DNA of 64,000 nucleotides from Betaproteobacteria bacterium (GTDB lineage: Bacteria > Pseudomonadota > Gammaproteobacteria > Burkholderiales > Casimicrobiaceae): contig JADKEV010000032.1 in assembly GCA_016717855.1 (NCBI GenBank), forward strand, positions 38,586-102,585, given 5' to 3'. Positions 7,501 through 15,373 of the stretch are shown here, piece after piece. Below the pieces are notes generated by a model, which was not told the DNA's origin, made no database searches, and was given only the letters and a program-made list of their open reading frames with translations. A program made the translations under genes and the position numbers. The first letter of the stretch is position 1. Every line of letters begins with the position of its first letter.

Positions 7501-10218
7501 GTGACGTCATCCGCCGTGACCAAGCCGGGAATCACCAGCGAGCAGATCGCCGCGCTGTCGATGAGCACCCTCGCCTTCGCGGTGAACTTCGCCGTCTGGG
7601 TGATGTTCTCGGTCATCGGGATCAAGATCAAGGCGGAACTCAACCTCAGCGAGACCGAGTTCGGCTTGCTGGTGGCGACGCCGATCCTGACCGGGTCGCT
7701 GGTGCGCCTGCCGCTGGGCATCCTGACCGACCGCTACGGTGGGCGGATCGTGTACACCCTGCAGATGCTCGCGGTGGTGATACCCACCTGGGTGCTCTCC
7801 TACGCGACCGAATACTGGCAGTACCTGGTGCTGGGGCTGTTCATCGGCGTGGCCGGCGGCTCGTTCGCGGTCGGCATCGCCTACACGTCGGCCTGGTTCA
7901 GCAAGGAGCGCCAGGGCACGGCGATGGGCATCTTCGGGGCCGGCAACGCGGGCTCCTCGCTCACCAAGTTCATCGCCCCGCTGATCATCGCCGCCTCCGC
8001 GACGGGCTCGTGGCGGACGGTACCGCAGGTCTACTCCGTTGCCATGCTGGTGATGGCGGTGCTGTTCTGGTTCCTCACCTCCGAGGACCCGCTGCACCGG
8101 AAGGACGCGGCGGTCCGGCGGCGCATCCCGCTGGGCGAACAGTTGAAGCCCCTGCTCGACCCCCTGGTGTGGCGCTTCGGCCTCGCCTACTACTTCGTGT
8201 TCGGCGCCTTCGTGGCGATGGCGCTGTGGCTGCCCAAGTACTACGTCGGCGAATACGGCCTGCCGCTGGCGACCGCCGCGTTCCTGACCATCCTGTTCGA
8301 CCTGCCCTCGGGGGCGATCCGGGCGCTGGGCGGCTGGGCGTCCGACAAGTGGGGCGGCAACACGGTGACCTGGTGGGTGATGTGGGTGAGCCTCGCCTGC
8401 ATGTTCCTGTTGAGCTACCCGCCCACGACGCTGACCATCCATGCGATCAAGGGCGACGTCGCGGTCAATATCGGGCTCGGCGTGACGATGTTCACCGTGC
8501 TGATCTTCATCGTCGGGCTGGCGCAGGGCTTCGGCAAGGCCAGCGTCTACCGCAGCCTGGCCGACCACTACCCGACCAGCATGGGCGTGGTCGGCGGCAT
8601 CGTCGGCGTCATCGGCGGGCTGGGCGGCTTCTCGCTGCCGATCATGTTCGGCGTCGCCGCCGACGTGATCGGGGTGCGCAGCAGCTGCTTCATGCTGATG
8701 ACCGGCGTGATCATCATCACCATGGTCTGGACGTGGGTCGCCGAGCGGAACGAGCGCGAAGGGGTCCTGGAACAGCACGCCGACGCGCGCGCCGCGCTGG
8801 CCGGCGCCGGGCTGGTCGAGCCCGCGCACCCGCGCCGGCACGTGCTCGTCGACTGGCGGCCGGACGACGAAGGCTTCTGGGCGGCGACCGGCAAGCGCAT
8901 CGCCAACCGCAATCTCTGGCTGTCGATGCCCGCGCTCTTGCTGGCCTTCGCGGTCTGGGTGGTGTGGAGCGTGATCGTGGTCGAGCTGCCGCACATCGGC
9001 TTCAAGTTCAGCACCAACCAGCTGTTCTGGCTGGCGGCGCTGCCGGGGCTCTCCGGCGCGATCTTCCGCGCGCTGTATTCGTTCGTCGTGCCCATCTTCG
9101 GCGGGCGCAACTTCACGGTGTGGAGCACGGCGATGCTGGTGCTGCCCACGCTGTGGATCGGCTTCGCCGTGCAGGACCCCAACACCAACTACGCGGTGTT
9201 CGCCGCGATCGCGCTCTTGTGCGGGCTGGGCGCGGGCAACTTCTCCTCCAGCATGGCGAACATCAGCTTCTTCTATCCGAAGCGCCTGCAAGGCACCGCG
9301 CTCGGCCTCAATGCCGGCATCGGCAACCTGGGCGTCGGGCTGGCGCAGTTGATTGCCCCGATCGCCATCTACGGCGGCGCGCTGCTGGTCCTGGGCGGAA
9401 ACCCGCAGACCCGCGTGGACCAGGGCGTGACGACATCCATCTGGCTGCAGAACGCCGGCTTCATCTGGGTGCCGCTGATCGTCCTCTCGTCGGTCGCCGC
9501 CTGGTTCGGCATGGACAACATCGCCACCGTGCGCGCCGGCTTCGCCGAGCAGGTGGCGATCATCAAGAACAGGCAGCAGTGGCGGATGAGCTGGCTGTAC
9601 ACGGGCACCTTCGGCTCGTTCATCGGCCTCGCGGTGGGCTTCCCGATGCTGGTCAACACGCAGTTCCCGGCGGTGGATGCGTTCAAGTTCGCGTTCATCG
9701 GGCCGCTGCTGGCGGCGCTGGTGCGGCCGCTGGGCGGCTGGCTCGCCGACCGCCTGGGCGGCGCGATGATCACCTTCTGGATTTTCGTGGTGATGGCCCT
9801 CGCGCCGCTGGCCGCGGCGTTCTTCCTGCCGGGGCTGGATGGCGGCGGCAACCTGACCGGCTTCGTGCTGGCATTCATGGCGCTGTTCCTGGCCGCCGGC
9901 ATCGGCAACGGCTCGACCTTCCGCATGATCCCGATCATCTTCCGCACGCTGCGCGAGCGCGAGGTGGCCAACCCCCGCGACCAGGCGGCGATGGAAGAAG
10001 CCCGCCGCGTCGGCGCCACCGAAGGCGCCGCGACGCTGGGCTTCAGCTCCGCGGTGGCCGCGTTCGGCGGCTTCTTCATCCCGATCGCCTACGGCACGTC
10101 GATCAAGCTGACCGGCAGCCCGCAAGGCGCACTGTTCTTCTTCAGCGTGTTCTACCTGACCTGCGTGGTCGGGACGTGGCGTTGGTACGCGCGGCGCGGG
10201 GCGGAGGTGGCGTCGTAA
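7501..10218 (+). CDS. narK: Fused NarK1-NarK2 nitrate/nitrite transporter
   Basis: A 905-residue protein made of two complete major-facilitator domains of the NarK family: residues of about 10-425 (NarK1 type, expected nitrate/proton symport) and about 470-900 (NarK2 type, expected nitrate/nitrite exchange), joined by a polar linker. Both halves carry the nitrate-signature glycine motif (GIFGAGNAGSSLTKFIAPL and LNAGIGNLGVGLAQLIAPI). Such fusions are known from denitrifiers such as Paracoccus. The start is GTG, with AGGGAG a few bases upstream. An FNR-like site lies upstream, consistent with anaerobic induction. No narGHJI genes follow; the gene is cut off from the next locus by a REP element. 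Confidence 0.92.
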   Translation: MTSSAVTKPGITSEQIAALSMSTLAFAVNFAVWVMFSVIGIKIKAELNLSETEFGLLVATPILTGSLVRLPLGILTDRYGGRIVYTLQMLAVVIPTWVLSYATEYWQYLVLGLFIGVAGGSFAVGIAYTSAWFSKERQGTAMGIFGAGNAGSSLTKFIAPLIIAASATGSWRTVPQVYSVAMLVMAVLFWFLTSEDPLHRKDAAVRRRIPLGEQLKPLLDPLVWRFGLAYYFVFGAFVAMALWLPKYYVGEYGLPLATAAFLTILFDLPSGAIRALGGWASDKWGGNTVTWWVMWVSLACMFLLSYPPTTLTIHAIKGDVAVNIGLGVTMFTVLIFIVGLAQGFGKASVYRSLADHYPTSMGVVGGIVGVIGGLGGFSLPIMFGVAADVIGVRSSCFMLMTGVIIITMVWTWVAERNEREGVLEQHADARAALAGAGLVEPAHPRRHVLVDWRPDDEGFWAATGKRIANRNLWLSMPALLLAFAVWVVWSVIVVELPHIGFKFSTNQLFWLAALPGLSGAIFRALYSFVVPIFGGRNFTVWSTAMLVLPTLWIGFAVQDPNTNYAVFAAIALLCGLGAGNFSSSMANISFFYPKRLQGTALGLNAGIGNLGVGLAQLIAPIAIYGGALLVLGGNPQTRVDQGVTTSIWLQNAGFIWVPLIVLSSVAAWFGMDNIATVRAGFAEQVAIIKNRQQWRMSWLYTGTFGSFIGLAVGFPMLVNTQFPAVDAFKFAFIGPLLAALVRPLGGWLADRLGGAMITFWIFVVMALAPLAAAFFLPGLDGGGNLTGFVLAFMALFLAAGIGNGSTFRMIPIIFRTLREREVANPRDQAAMEEARRVGATEGAATLGFSSAVAAFGGFFIPIAYGTSIKLTGSPQGALFFFSVFYLTCVVGTWRWYARRGAEVAS

Positions 10219-10231
10219 ACGTCGTGGCGTC

Positions 10232-10262
10232 GTAGGATGGGTGGAGCGCAGCGATACCCATC
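10232..10262 (+). repeat. REP element, copy 4
   Basis: Perfect 31-base GTAG-headed REP copy, 13 bases after the narK stop codon. It has no inverted partner nearby and runs directly into a short tandem repeat. Confidence 0.85.
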
Positions 10263-10339
10263 TGCCACCGCGAGAACGACCGCTCGCGTGATTTGCCCGC
10301 CATCTGCCAACGCGAGAACGACCGCTCGCGTGATTTGCC
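10259..10339. repeat. Two-copy 42-base tandem repeat next to REP
   Basis: Two copies of a unit starting CATCTGCCA and containing CGCGAGAACGACCGCTCGCG, offset by 42 bases and differing at one base within the unit. CGCGAG/CTCGCG arms make each unit a small hairpin around AACGACCG. It starts at the last bases of REP copy 4, so it probably arose with it. No coding potential. Confidence 0.75.
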
Positions 10340-10425
10340 TGGAGTTATGAAACGGGCGATGCAAGCCTGCCAAAGGACTGGGCAGGATGTACCGATTGAC
10401 AGGAAGTGTCCGGATATCGCCAAGG

Positions 10426-10835
10426 TCAGGCCAGTGCCTTCACGTTCAACCCCACCACTCGCTTGAAGGCGGCATCACCGGTCAGGAACAGGTGGTCGGC
10501 GCCCAGCTGCAGGCAGCTGGCCGCCTGCAGGGAGTCCGGCGTGCGCAACCCGTGCCTTACGCGGATCGCCGCCGCCAGTTCCACGACGTCCCTCGTCAAT
10601 TCAACCCAGACCAGATCGGTACGGGCAAAAAATGCATCGAACGCTGCCAGCACCGCACTATCGTTGGCTTTCATCGGCCGCACCCGGCACTCCAGCCACG
10701 TCAGACGGCTCACGCCGGCACCGAGATTGAGTGCTCCTTGGTGGCGACCGCCAACTGTCCGCGCACTTTGCGCGCGAAAGGCTCTTTGCCCTCGATCAGA
10801 TAAATCAGGGCGCTGGCATCGAAGAATGCAATCAC
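10426..10835 (-). pseudogene. PIN-domain toxin (VapC-like), frameshifted
   Basis: The two reading frames together make one PIN ribonuclease of about 136 residues: FFDASALIYL (first acid), SRLTWLECRV (second), RTPDSLQAA (third) and FLTGDAAF (fourth), so all four metal-binding acids are present. The frame changes at about 10712, where ...SVPA ends in TGA and VSRLTWLE continues one frame over; one missing G (GCGTGAGC instead of GCGGTGAGC) explains it. The downstream half could start at the overlapping GTG. It is either inactivated or a sequencing error. The toxin start is a GTG at 10835, in frame with the antitoxin. Confidence 0.75.
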
Positions 10836-11057
10836 CAGGGCGGCATCAACTGGACTTTGCTGCGCTTGGGGCGGTGGTAGCAGCGCCACTGGGCTTTTGG
10901 TCTTGCCATTGGTGAGGCGCTGATAATCATCTTCGGATAGCACCACAGCAGCAAGCTTGTTGCGCTTGACGATGTGCACGGGACCATGCCGCAGGCCCTC
11001 GTCAATGGCGGCCATGCCACGGCGCTTGATTTCGGCAATGGTGAGGGTGTTGTCCAT
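10710..11057 (-). CDS. Phd/YefM-type antitoxin running in frame into the PIN N-terminus
   Basis: The first 75 residues are an antitoxin of the Phd/YefM class: TIAEIKRRGMAAIDEGLRHG, then PVHIVKRNKLAAVVLSEDDYQRL, which binds DNA and covers the toxin. The usual charged C-terminal tail and stop codon are missing: after SPVDAAL the frame runs straight into VIAFFDASALIYLIEG, the start of the PIN toxin. The result is a 115-residue antitoxin-toxin hybrid ending at a frameshift. A small deletion that fused the two genes is the simplest reading; an internal GTG could still start the toxin separately. Confidence 0.7.
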   Translation of the reverse strand: MDNTLTIAEIKRRGMAAIDEGLRHGPVHIVKRNKLAAVVLSEDDYQRLTNGKTKSPVALLPPPQAQQSPVDAALVIAFFDASALIYLIEGKEPFARKVRGQLAVATKEHSISVPA

Positions 11058-11142
11058 GCGTATCCTGTTTCGATACTGATAATTTGATTATGATATCAAT
11101 ATCAGTACTGTTTTTCAATCTGCATCCCGGTCGGCAGGCACG

Positions 11143-11176
11143 GCCCCTACGACGCCGGATCAATGACGCTAAGGAC
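11143..11176 (-). pseudogene. 3' remnant of a mazF gene (deletion scar)
   Basis: Thirty-four bases identical except for one to 14535-14568, the 3' end of the intact mazF gene; read on the minus strand they still encode VLSVIDPAS and a stop. They join directly to a repeat that flanks the intact mazEF locus on its other side (15273-15365). The site therefore looks like a second copy of the mazEF locus from which about 700 bases were lost. Confidence 0.65.
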
Positions 11177-11268
11177 GCAGTCCCGAACCGTCCATTGGCC
11201 GATTCCGCACTATGCGCGTGGCCCGCAGTCCCCGTACTGCCTCTTTGGGTCGGGATCATTGGATCATG
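11177..11268. repeat. Dispersed 92-base repeat, copy A
   Basis: About 90% identical to 15273-15365, beginning AGTCCCGAACC and containing GCACTATGCGCGTGGCCCGC. No coding potential is seen. It lies between the mazF scar and a REP pair. Confidence 0.75.
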
Positions 11269-11296
11269 GCGAGCCACACCCGAGCCGGCAAAGGCC

Positions 11297-11327
11297 GTAG
11301 GATGGGTGGAGCGTAGCGATACCCATC
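11297..11327 (+). repeat. REP element, copy 5
   Basis: One mismatch in the centre (GCGTAGCG). Paired with the inverted copy 80 bases downstream. Confidence 0.85.
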
Positions 11328-11407
11328 TCGTCAAACCGTCCGGTACCGGCTGCGCCTCGAGAATCTTGGCGGTGGGCGTCACGCAAGCGGTCGCTCTTGC
11401 ACTGGCA

Positions 11408-11438
11408 GATGGGTATCGCTGCGCTCCACCCATCCTAC
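11408..11438 (-). repeat. REP element, copy 6 (inverted)
   Basis: Perfect inverted copy and partner of copy 5. The spacer between them resembles the spacers of the pairs at 16.8 and 38.5 kb, so the pair moved as a unit. Confidence 0.85.
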
Positions 11439-11475
11439 GGCTCATCTATTGCAAACGGTCGTTCTTGCACCGGCA

Positions 11476-11503
11476 GATGGTACGCTGCGCCCACCCATCC
11501 TAC
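11476..11503 (-). repeat. REP element, copy 7 (degenerate, inverted)
   Basis: Shortened copy lacking three bases of the hairpin but keeping the CTAC end. The surrounding CGGCTCATCTATT is duplicated from copy 6, so it is a local tandem duplication. From 11504 to 11655 I see no gene. Confidence 0.65.
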
Positions 11504-11655
11504 GGCTCATCTATTCCCACGGCGGGCGCTTGCACGCCCGTTTCAGCGAAGAATGCGTACCGTCCTCCTCTGACCCTGAATCAACGCCCGAAACAATGCC
11601 CAATCCGACCCCGGATTGATACACTCACCGCTCATCCTTGAGGGGGGAGAGGAAA

Positions 11656-13233
11656 ATGGCGCCACCGGCAGCTCGACGCGCGGACTTTCTGATGGCGCTG
11701 GCTTATGCGACCGACCTGGCCACCGGCCAGTCGCGGGATTTTGCGCTGCGCTCTTGCGTGCTGGCGATGCGGCTGGCGGAGGTCGCGGGCCTCGACGACC
11801 ATCAGCGCCGCAATGTCTATCACCAGGCCCTGCTGCGTTACATCGGCTGCAATGCCGACACCCATCTGCTGGCGTCGGCGTTCGGCGACGAGATCGCGCT
11901 GCGCCAGGACCTTGCCCGCATCGACATGGGCGACCAGTCGCAGATCGCCGAGACGATAGTCCGCGCGATCACCCGCGTCTTCGCGGACGCGCCGCCGGCG
12001 GAACTGGCCAAGGCGGTCGAACAGGGCCTGGCCGAAGCCATGAACGTGAGCGTTCCCATCCTGGCGGGCCACTGCGAGGTTGCGCAAAGGATCGCGGAGC
12101 GAATCGGGCTCTCGGGCGAGATCCGCCAGAATCTCGGCCAGCTCTACGAGCGTTGGGACGGTCGCGGCCTGCCGCGGGGACTGCAGGGCGATGCGGTGTC
12201 CCTGCCGGTCCGCCTCGTGACGCTGGCCCAGGATGCGATCGTCCTGTCCGAAGCCCACGGCTTCGAGACCATGACCGCGATGATCGCCAAGCGCCGCGGC
12301 GGCGCCTATGAGCCGGCCCTGGCCGATCTCTTCCTCGCGCACGCCGGACGCCTGCTCGCCGGACTCGACGGGGCCGTCGACCGCGCGACGATCCTGGCGC
12401 TGGAACCCGCTCCGCAGGCGGTGTTCGACGAGAGGGCGTGCGAGGAAGCGTATCTCGCGATCGCCGACATGGTCGACATGCGGATGCCCTTCACGTTCGG
12501 CCACTCGCGCGCCGTCGCGGCCCTGGCCGACGCGGCAGGCAGGCACATGGGCCTGCCGGCTTCGGACATCCGCGAACTCCGGTGGGCGGCCTACACCCAC
12601 GACATCGGCGAGCTGGCGGTGCCGGTCTCGACCTGGATGAAAACCAGCGCGCTGACGCTGCGCGAAACCGATGCGGCGCGGCTGCATCCGTATCATGGCG
12701 AGCGCACGCTGGCGGGCTTGAGCGGCGAAGGCAAGGCCGTCGCGGCGCTGGTCTCGCGCCACCACGAGCACCTCGACGGCAGCGGCTACTATCGTAATGC
12801 CCGCGGCCCCGACCTGTCGCCGGCGGCCCGCATTCTCGCCGCGGCCGAAGCCTTCCAGACCGCCAGGGAAGCGCGGCCCCACCGGGAAGCCTTGAGCGCT
12901 GCGGACGCGGCCGCGCAGCTCCGCGCCGCGGTAAGGGAAGGCAAGCTCTGCCCCGACGCGGTCGAAGCGGTCCTCGCCTGCGCCGGCCAGCCCGCCCGCC
13001 GCGCCCACGCCGAGCGCCTGGCCGGGCTGACGCCGCGCGAGATCGAAGTCCTGCGCCTGATCGCCGCCGGGCACACGGCGAAGGGAGCGGCCCGCCAGCT
13101 CGAGATCGCGCCCAAGACCGCCGACAACCACATCCAGAGCCTCTATTCCAAGATCGGCGTCACCACCCGGGCCGCCGCCGCCCTCTACGCCCTCGAGCGC
13201 GGCCTGGTACAACAGGGAATTTCCGCGGCATAG
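11656..13233 (+). CDS. HD-GYP domain protein with C-terminal LuxR-type helix-turn-helix
   Basis: A 525-residue protein with two HD-related halves and a DNA-binding tail. Residues of about 1-220 are a degenerate HD/GYP unit (HD replaced by a RYIGCNADTH segment; ERWDGRGLPRGL resembles the GYP loop). Residues of about 260-440 hold the better one: GHSRAVAALAD, YTHDIGELAVP and RHHEHLDGSGYYRN, the HD-GYP metal and GYP signatures (the last residue varies). Residues of about 455-520 are a LuxR/FixJ helix-turn-helix (LTPREIEVLRLIAAGHTAKGAA). HD-GYP proteins cleave cyclic di-GMP, and fusion to LuxR suggests direct transcriptional output. The ATG at 11656 follows a strong GGGGGGAGAGG. The ligand-binding protein gene downstream may be a partner. 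Confidence 0.85.
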   Translation: MAPPAARRADFLMALAYATDLATGQSRDFALRSCVLAMRLAEVAGLDDHQRRNVYHQALLRYIGCNADTHLLASAFGDEIALRQDLARIDMGDQSQIAETIVRAITRVFADAPPAELAKAVEQGLAEAMNVSVPILAGHCEVAQRIAERIGLSGEIRQNLGQLYERWDGRGLPRGLQGDAVSLPVRLVTLAQDAIVLSEAHGFETMTAMIAKRRGGAYEPALADLFLAHAGRLLAGLDGAVDRATILALEPAPQAVFDERACEEAYLAIADMVDMRMPFTFGHSRAVAALADAAGRHMGLPASDIRELRWAAYTHDIGELAVPVSTWMKTSALTLRETDAARLHPYHGERTLAGLSGEGKAVAALVSRHHEHLDGSGYYRNARGPDLSPAARILAAAEAFQTAREARPHREALSAADAAAQLRAAVREGKLCPDAVEAVLACAGQPARRAHAERLAGLTPREIEVLRLIAAGHTAKGAARQLEIAPKTADNHIQSLYSKIGVTTRAAAALYALERGLVQQGISAA

Positions 13234-13323
13234 GGAATCCACCCCATGTACAGCCGGGGCGTTGCCGGCATTCTGCAGGCGTGAACCGGGCCATCGGGCC
13301 GCGGCACATGCCAGGAGAATGTC

Positions 13324-14463
13324 ATGAAAGAATCCGCGATCAAGGTTGGAGTCATCACGGACCAGACGGGTCCGATGTCGTTCGCGGGCATCGCCAATGC
13401 CAACGTGGCCAGGATGGCGATCGACGAGATCAATGCCAAGGGCGGCTTGCTGGGGCGGCAGGTGGAGTTGTGCCTCGAGGACAGCGCGACGACAGACAGC
13501 GTCGCGGCAGCCAAGGCGGCGAAGCTCGTCCAACAGGACCAGGTCGACGTGATCTTCGGCGGCATCTACAGCTCGACGCGCCAGGCGATCAAGGGCCCGG
13601 CCGTCGTGCAGGGCAGGAAGCTCTACATCTACCCGGAGCAGTACGAGGGACAGGAATCCGATCCGCTCATCTTCTGCACCGGCCCGGTCCCGGCGCAGCA
13701 GGTCGAGCCGCTCATTCCGTGGCTGATGCAACACACGGGTGCGAAGAAGTTTTACCTGCCATCGGCCGATTACATCTGGCCGCACACGATGAACAAGAGG
13801 GTTCGCCAGGCCGTCACCGCCAACGGCGGCACGATCGTCGGCGAAGAGTACTTTCCCCTCGATCACACCGACTACAGCAAGACCGTCGAGAAGATCATGG
13901 CCAGCGGGACGGAGGTGGTGTTCAACACCACGGTACCGCCGGGGATGGCGCCCTTCCTCGAACAGCTTTACAACGCCGGCTTCACCAAGCGCGGCGGACA
14001 CCTGGTCTGCACGTACTTCGAGGAGAACTTCCTGAGCTTCCTGCCGGCCGCGCACACGGAGGGCATGTACAGCTGCCTCGACTACTACCAGAGCGTCAGC
14101 GATCCATTCAGCCGCGAACTGCTCAACCGGTACGACACGCTATACCCCGGCAGCGCCAAGTTCACCGCCGGCAGCGCGTGCTCAGGCCTGTACCGGGGGC
14201 TGAAGCTCTGGGCCGCGGCCGTGAAAGAGGCGGGTTCGCTGAAGCAGGAAGACGTCATCAAGGCACTGGACCATGCCAGGATCGCCGAGGGACCCGGCGG
14301 CCCGGCCGAGATGGTGCCCGGGCAACATCACGTCCGGATGAACATGTACATCGCGCAGGCGAGGAACGGCAGGTTCGAGATCGTCAAGAACCTGGGGGTG
14401 ATCGATCCGAAGGAGAGGAATGTCGGCGGTGTTGAAGTCGACAGGATGAGCGTCGCTGCTTGA
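13324..14463 (+). CDS. AmiC/UrtA-like ligand-binding protein without signal peptide
   Basis: A 379-residue type I periplasmic-binding-fold protein of the branched-chain amino acid/amide/urea group. IKVGVITDQTGPMSF opens the fold, AIDEINAKGGLLGR follows, and the segment YPEQYEGQESDPLIFCTG resembles the urea/amide-binding subgroup. No signal peptide is visible: the mature fold starts at residue 5. Known leaderless relatives such as AmiC are cytosolic sensors that control a regulator. AGGAGA lies six bases before the ATG. There are no permease or ATPase genes nearby; the upstream neighbour is an HD-GYP/LuxR regulator, so a sensing role is plausible. Orphan transport component is the alternative. 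Confidence 0.8.
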   Translation: MKESAIKVGVITDQTGPMSFAGIANANVARMAIDEINAKGGLLGRQVELCLEDSATTDSVAAAKAAKLVQQDQVDVIFGGIYSSTRQAIKGPAVVQGRKLYIYPEQYEGQESDPLIFCTGPVPAQQVEPLIPWLMQHTGAKKFYLPSADYIWPHTMNKRVRQAVTANGGTIVGEEYFPLDHTDYSKTVEKIMASGTEVVFNTTVPPGMAPFLEQLYNAGFTKRGGHLVCTYFEENFLSFLPAAHTEGMYSCLDYYQSVSDPFSRELLNRYDTLYPGSAKFTAGSACSGLYRGLKLWAAAVKEAGSLKQEDVIKALDHARIAEGPGGPAEMVPGQHHVRMNMYIAQARNGRFEIVKNLGVIDPKERNVGGVEVDRMSVAA

Positions 14464-14538
14464 ACTGGTCAGTGAGGCGGTCGCGGCGTTCGCGTTGACT
14501 GTGTCGTGGCCGCTTCGCCTCCGGGGCGGCCACAGCCC

Positions 14539-14901
14539 CTACGACGCCGGATCAATGACGCTCAGGACACGGTCGACGATTTCGACCGCGGTCACACCAT
14601 CGAGGGTTTCGATGTAGCCTGCGCTCTTCATGCGCTGGCGCGCTTCGAGATCGAAGCTGCGGACCTGGTTGCAGACCGCCACACCCGTCGTATCGTGTCC
14701 ACTCACCGGAACGGTCAGCCCCGTGCTCCTCGCGAACTCACCGCCGCTGACGATGGGTACCAGAATCGCGACGCCCAGCCTGTTGATCCCTTCCGGCGTG
14801 ATCACGACGAAACGATGCCGATTCTTCATTTCGCGCCCGGCGACCGGGTTGGGATCCACCCAATAGACATCTCCCCGCTGCGGAACGCGCCTTTTGCTCA
14901 C
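14539..14901 (-). CDS. MazF/PemK-type mRNA interferase toxin
   Basis: A 120-residue MazF-family endoribonuclease. RRVPQRGDVYWVDPNPVAG and HRFVVITPEGINRLGVAILVP match the SH3-like core, and GVAVCNQVRSFDLEAR carries the conserved Q-R segment before the C-terminal helix. It begins at GTG overlapping the antitoxin stop codon (GTGA). The 3' end matches a scar at 11.1 kb. Closest in type to ChpB/PemK rather than the short E. coli MazF. Confidence 0.85.
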   Translation of the reverse strand: MSKRRVPQRGDVYWVDPNPVAGREMKNRHRFVVITPEGINRLGVAILVPIVSGGEFARSTGLTVPVSGHDTTGVAVCNQVRSFDLEARQRMKSAGYIETLDGVTAVEIVDRVLSVIDPAS

Positions 14902-15164
14902 GCGAGTTCGCGGCCTACGGCTTGGCCTTTCCGCGACAAGGCGGTGTCGGCGTTGAGACTCGCCATCATGGCCGGTGTGACTCCGCGCAGGAGTTCAGCC
15001 AGAAGGTATCGTTTCCGCGACACGGCAGGACGCACCGTGATCGCACCATTGACGACCTCCAACTGAAGCGTTGAACCGACTTTCACATCCAGGAGTTTCA
15101 GCACGTCAGAGGGGATGGTCATTACTGCGGCGCCGCCTTGTCGCCGAATAGTCACGGTAATCAT
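14898..15164 (-). CDS. MazE/ChpS-type (AbrB-fold) antitoxin
   Basis: An 88-residue protein whose first 45 residues are a swapped-hairpin AbrB fold (TVTIRRQGGAAVMTIPSDVL, then LKLLDVKVGSTLQLEVVNG), used to bind the operator. The C-terminal half (LLAELLRGVTPAMM) would wrap the toxin. It lies upstream of, and overlaps, the mazF gene by four bases. Confidence 0.85.
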   Translation of the reverse strand: MITVTIRRQGGAAVMTIPSDVLKLLDVKVGSTLQLEVVNGAITVRPAVSRKRYLLAELLRGVTPAMMASLNADTALSRKGQAVGRELA

Positions 15165-15272
15165 CTGCGCCTTTGAAGTCCGGTGGAAACACCTGAATCA
15201 TGCCGGATGTAGCACAAACGTGCAACCAAGCCTTGCGGCGCACAGCGACTGGCAATCACCGGGCTCTACCCG

Positions 15273-15365
15273 GTAGTCCCGAACCATCCATGGGCCGATT
15301 TCGCACTATGCGCGTGGCCCGCAGTCGCCGGTACTACCTCTTTGGGTCGGAATCGTTGGATGATG
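15273..15365. repeat. Dispersed 92-base repeat, copy B
   Basis: Partner of 11177-11268, located upstream of the intact mazEF operon. Together with the mazF scar it shows that the 11 kb and 15 kb loci share both flanks of mazEF. Confidence 0.75.
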
Positions 15366-15373
15366 GACACGGC

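Noticed and set aside
7507..10125. 872-codon open frame antisense to narK
   Set aside because: Composition (Arg/His/Gln/Asp) is typical of an antisense shadow; no domain is recognised.
6057..10235. Very long open frame overlapping narK and the acyl-CoA dehydrogenase region
   Set aside because: It is rich in Arg, Ala, Gly and His as expected of a shadow frame in GC-rich DNA, and the other frames encode clear families.
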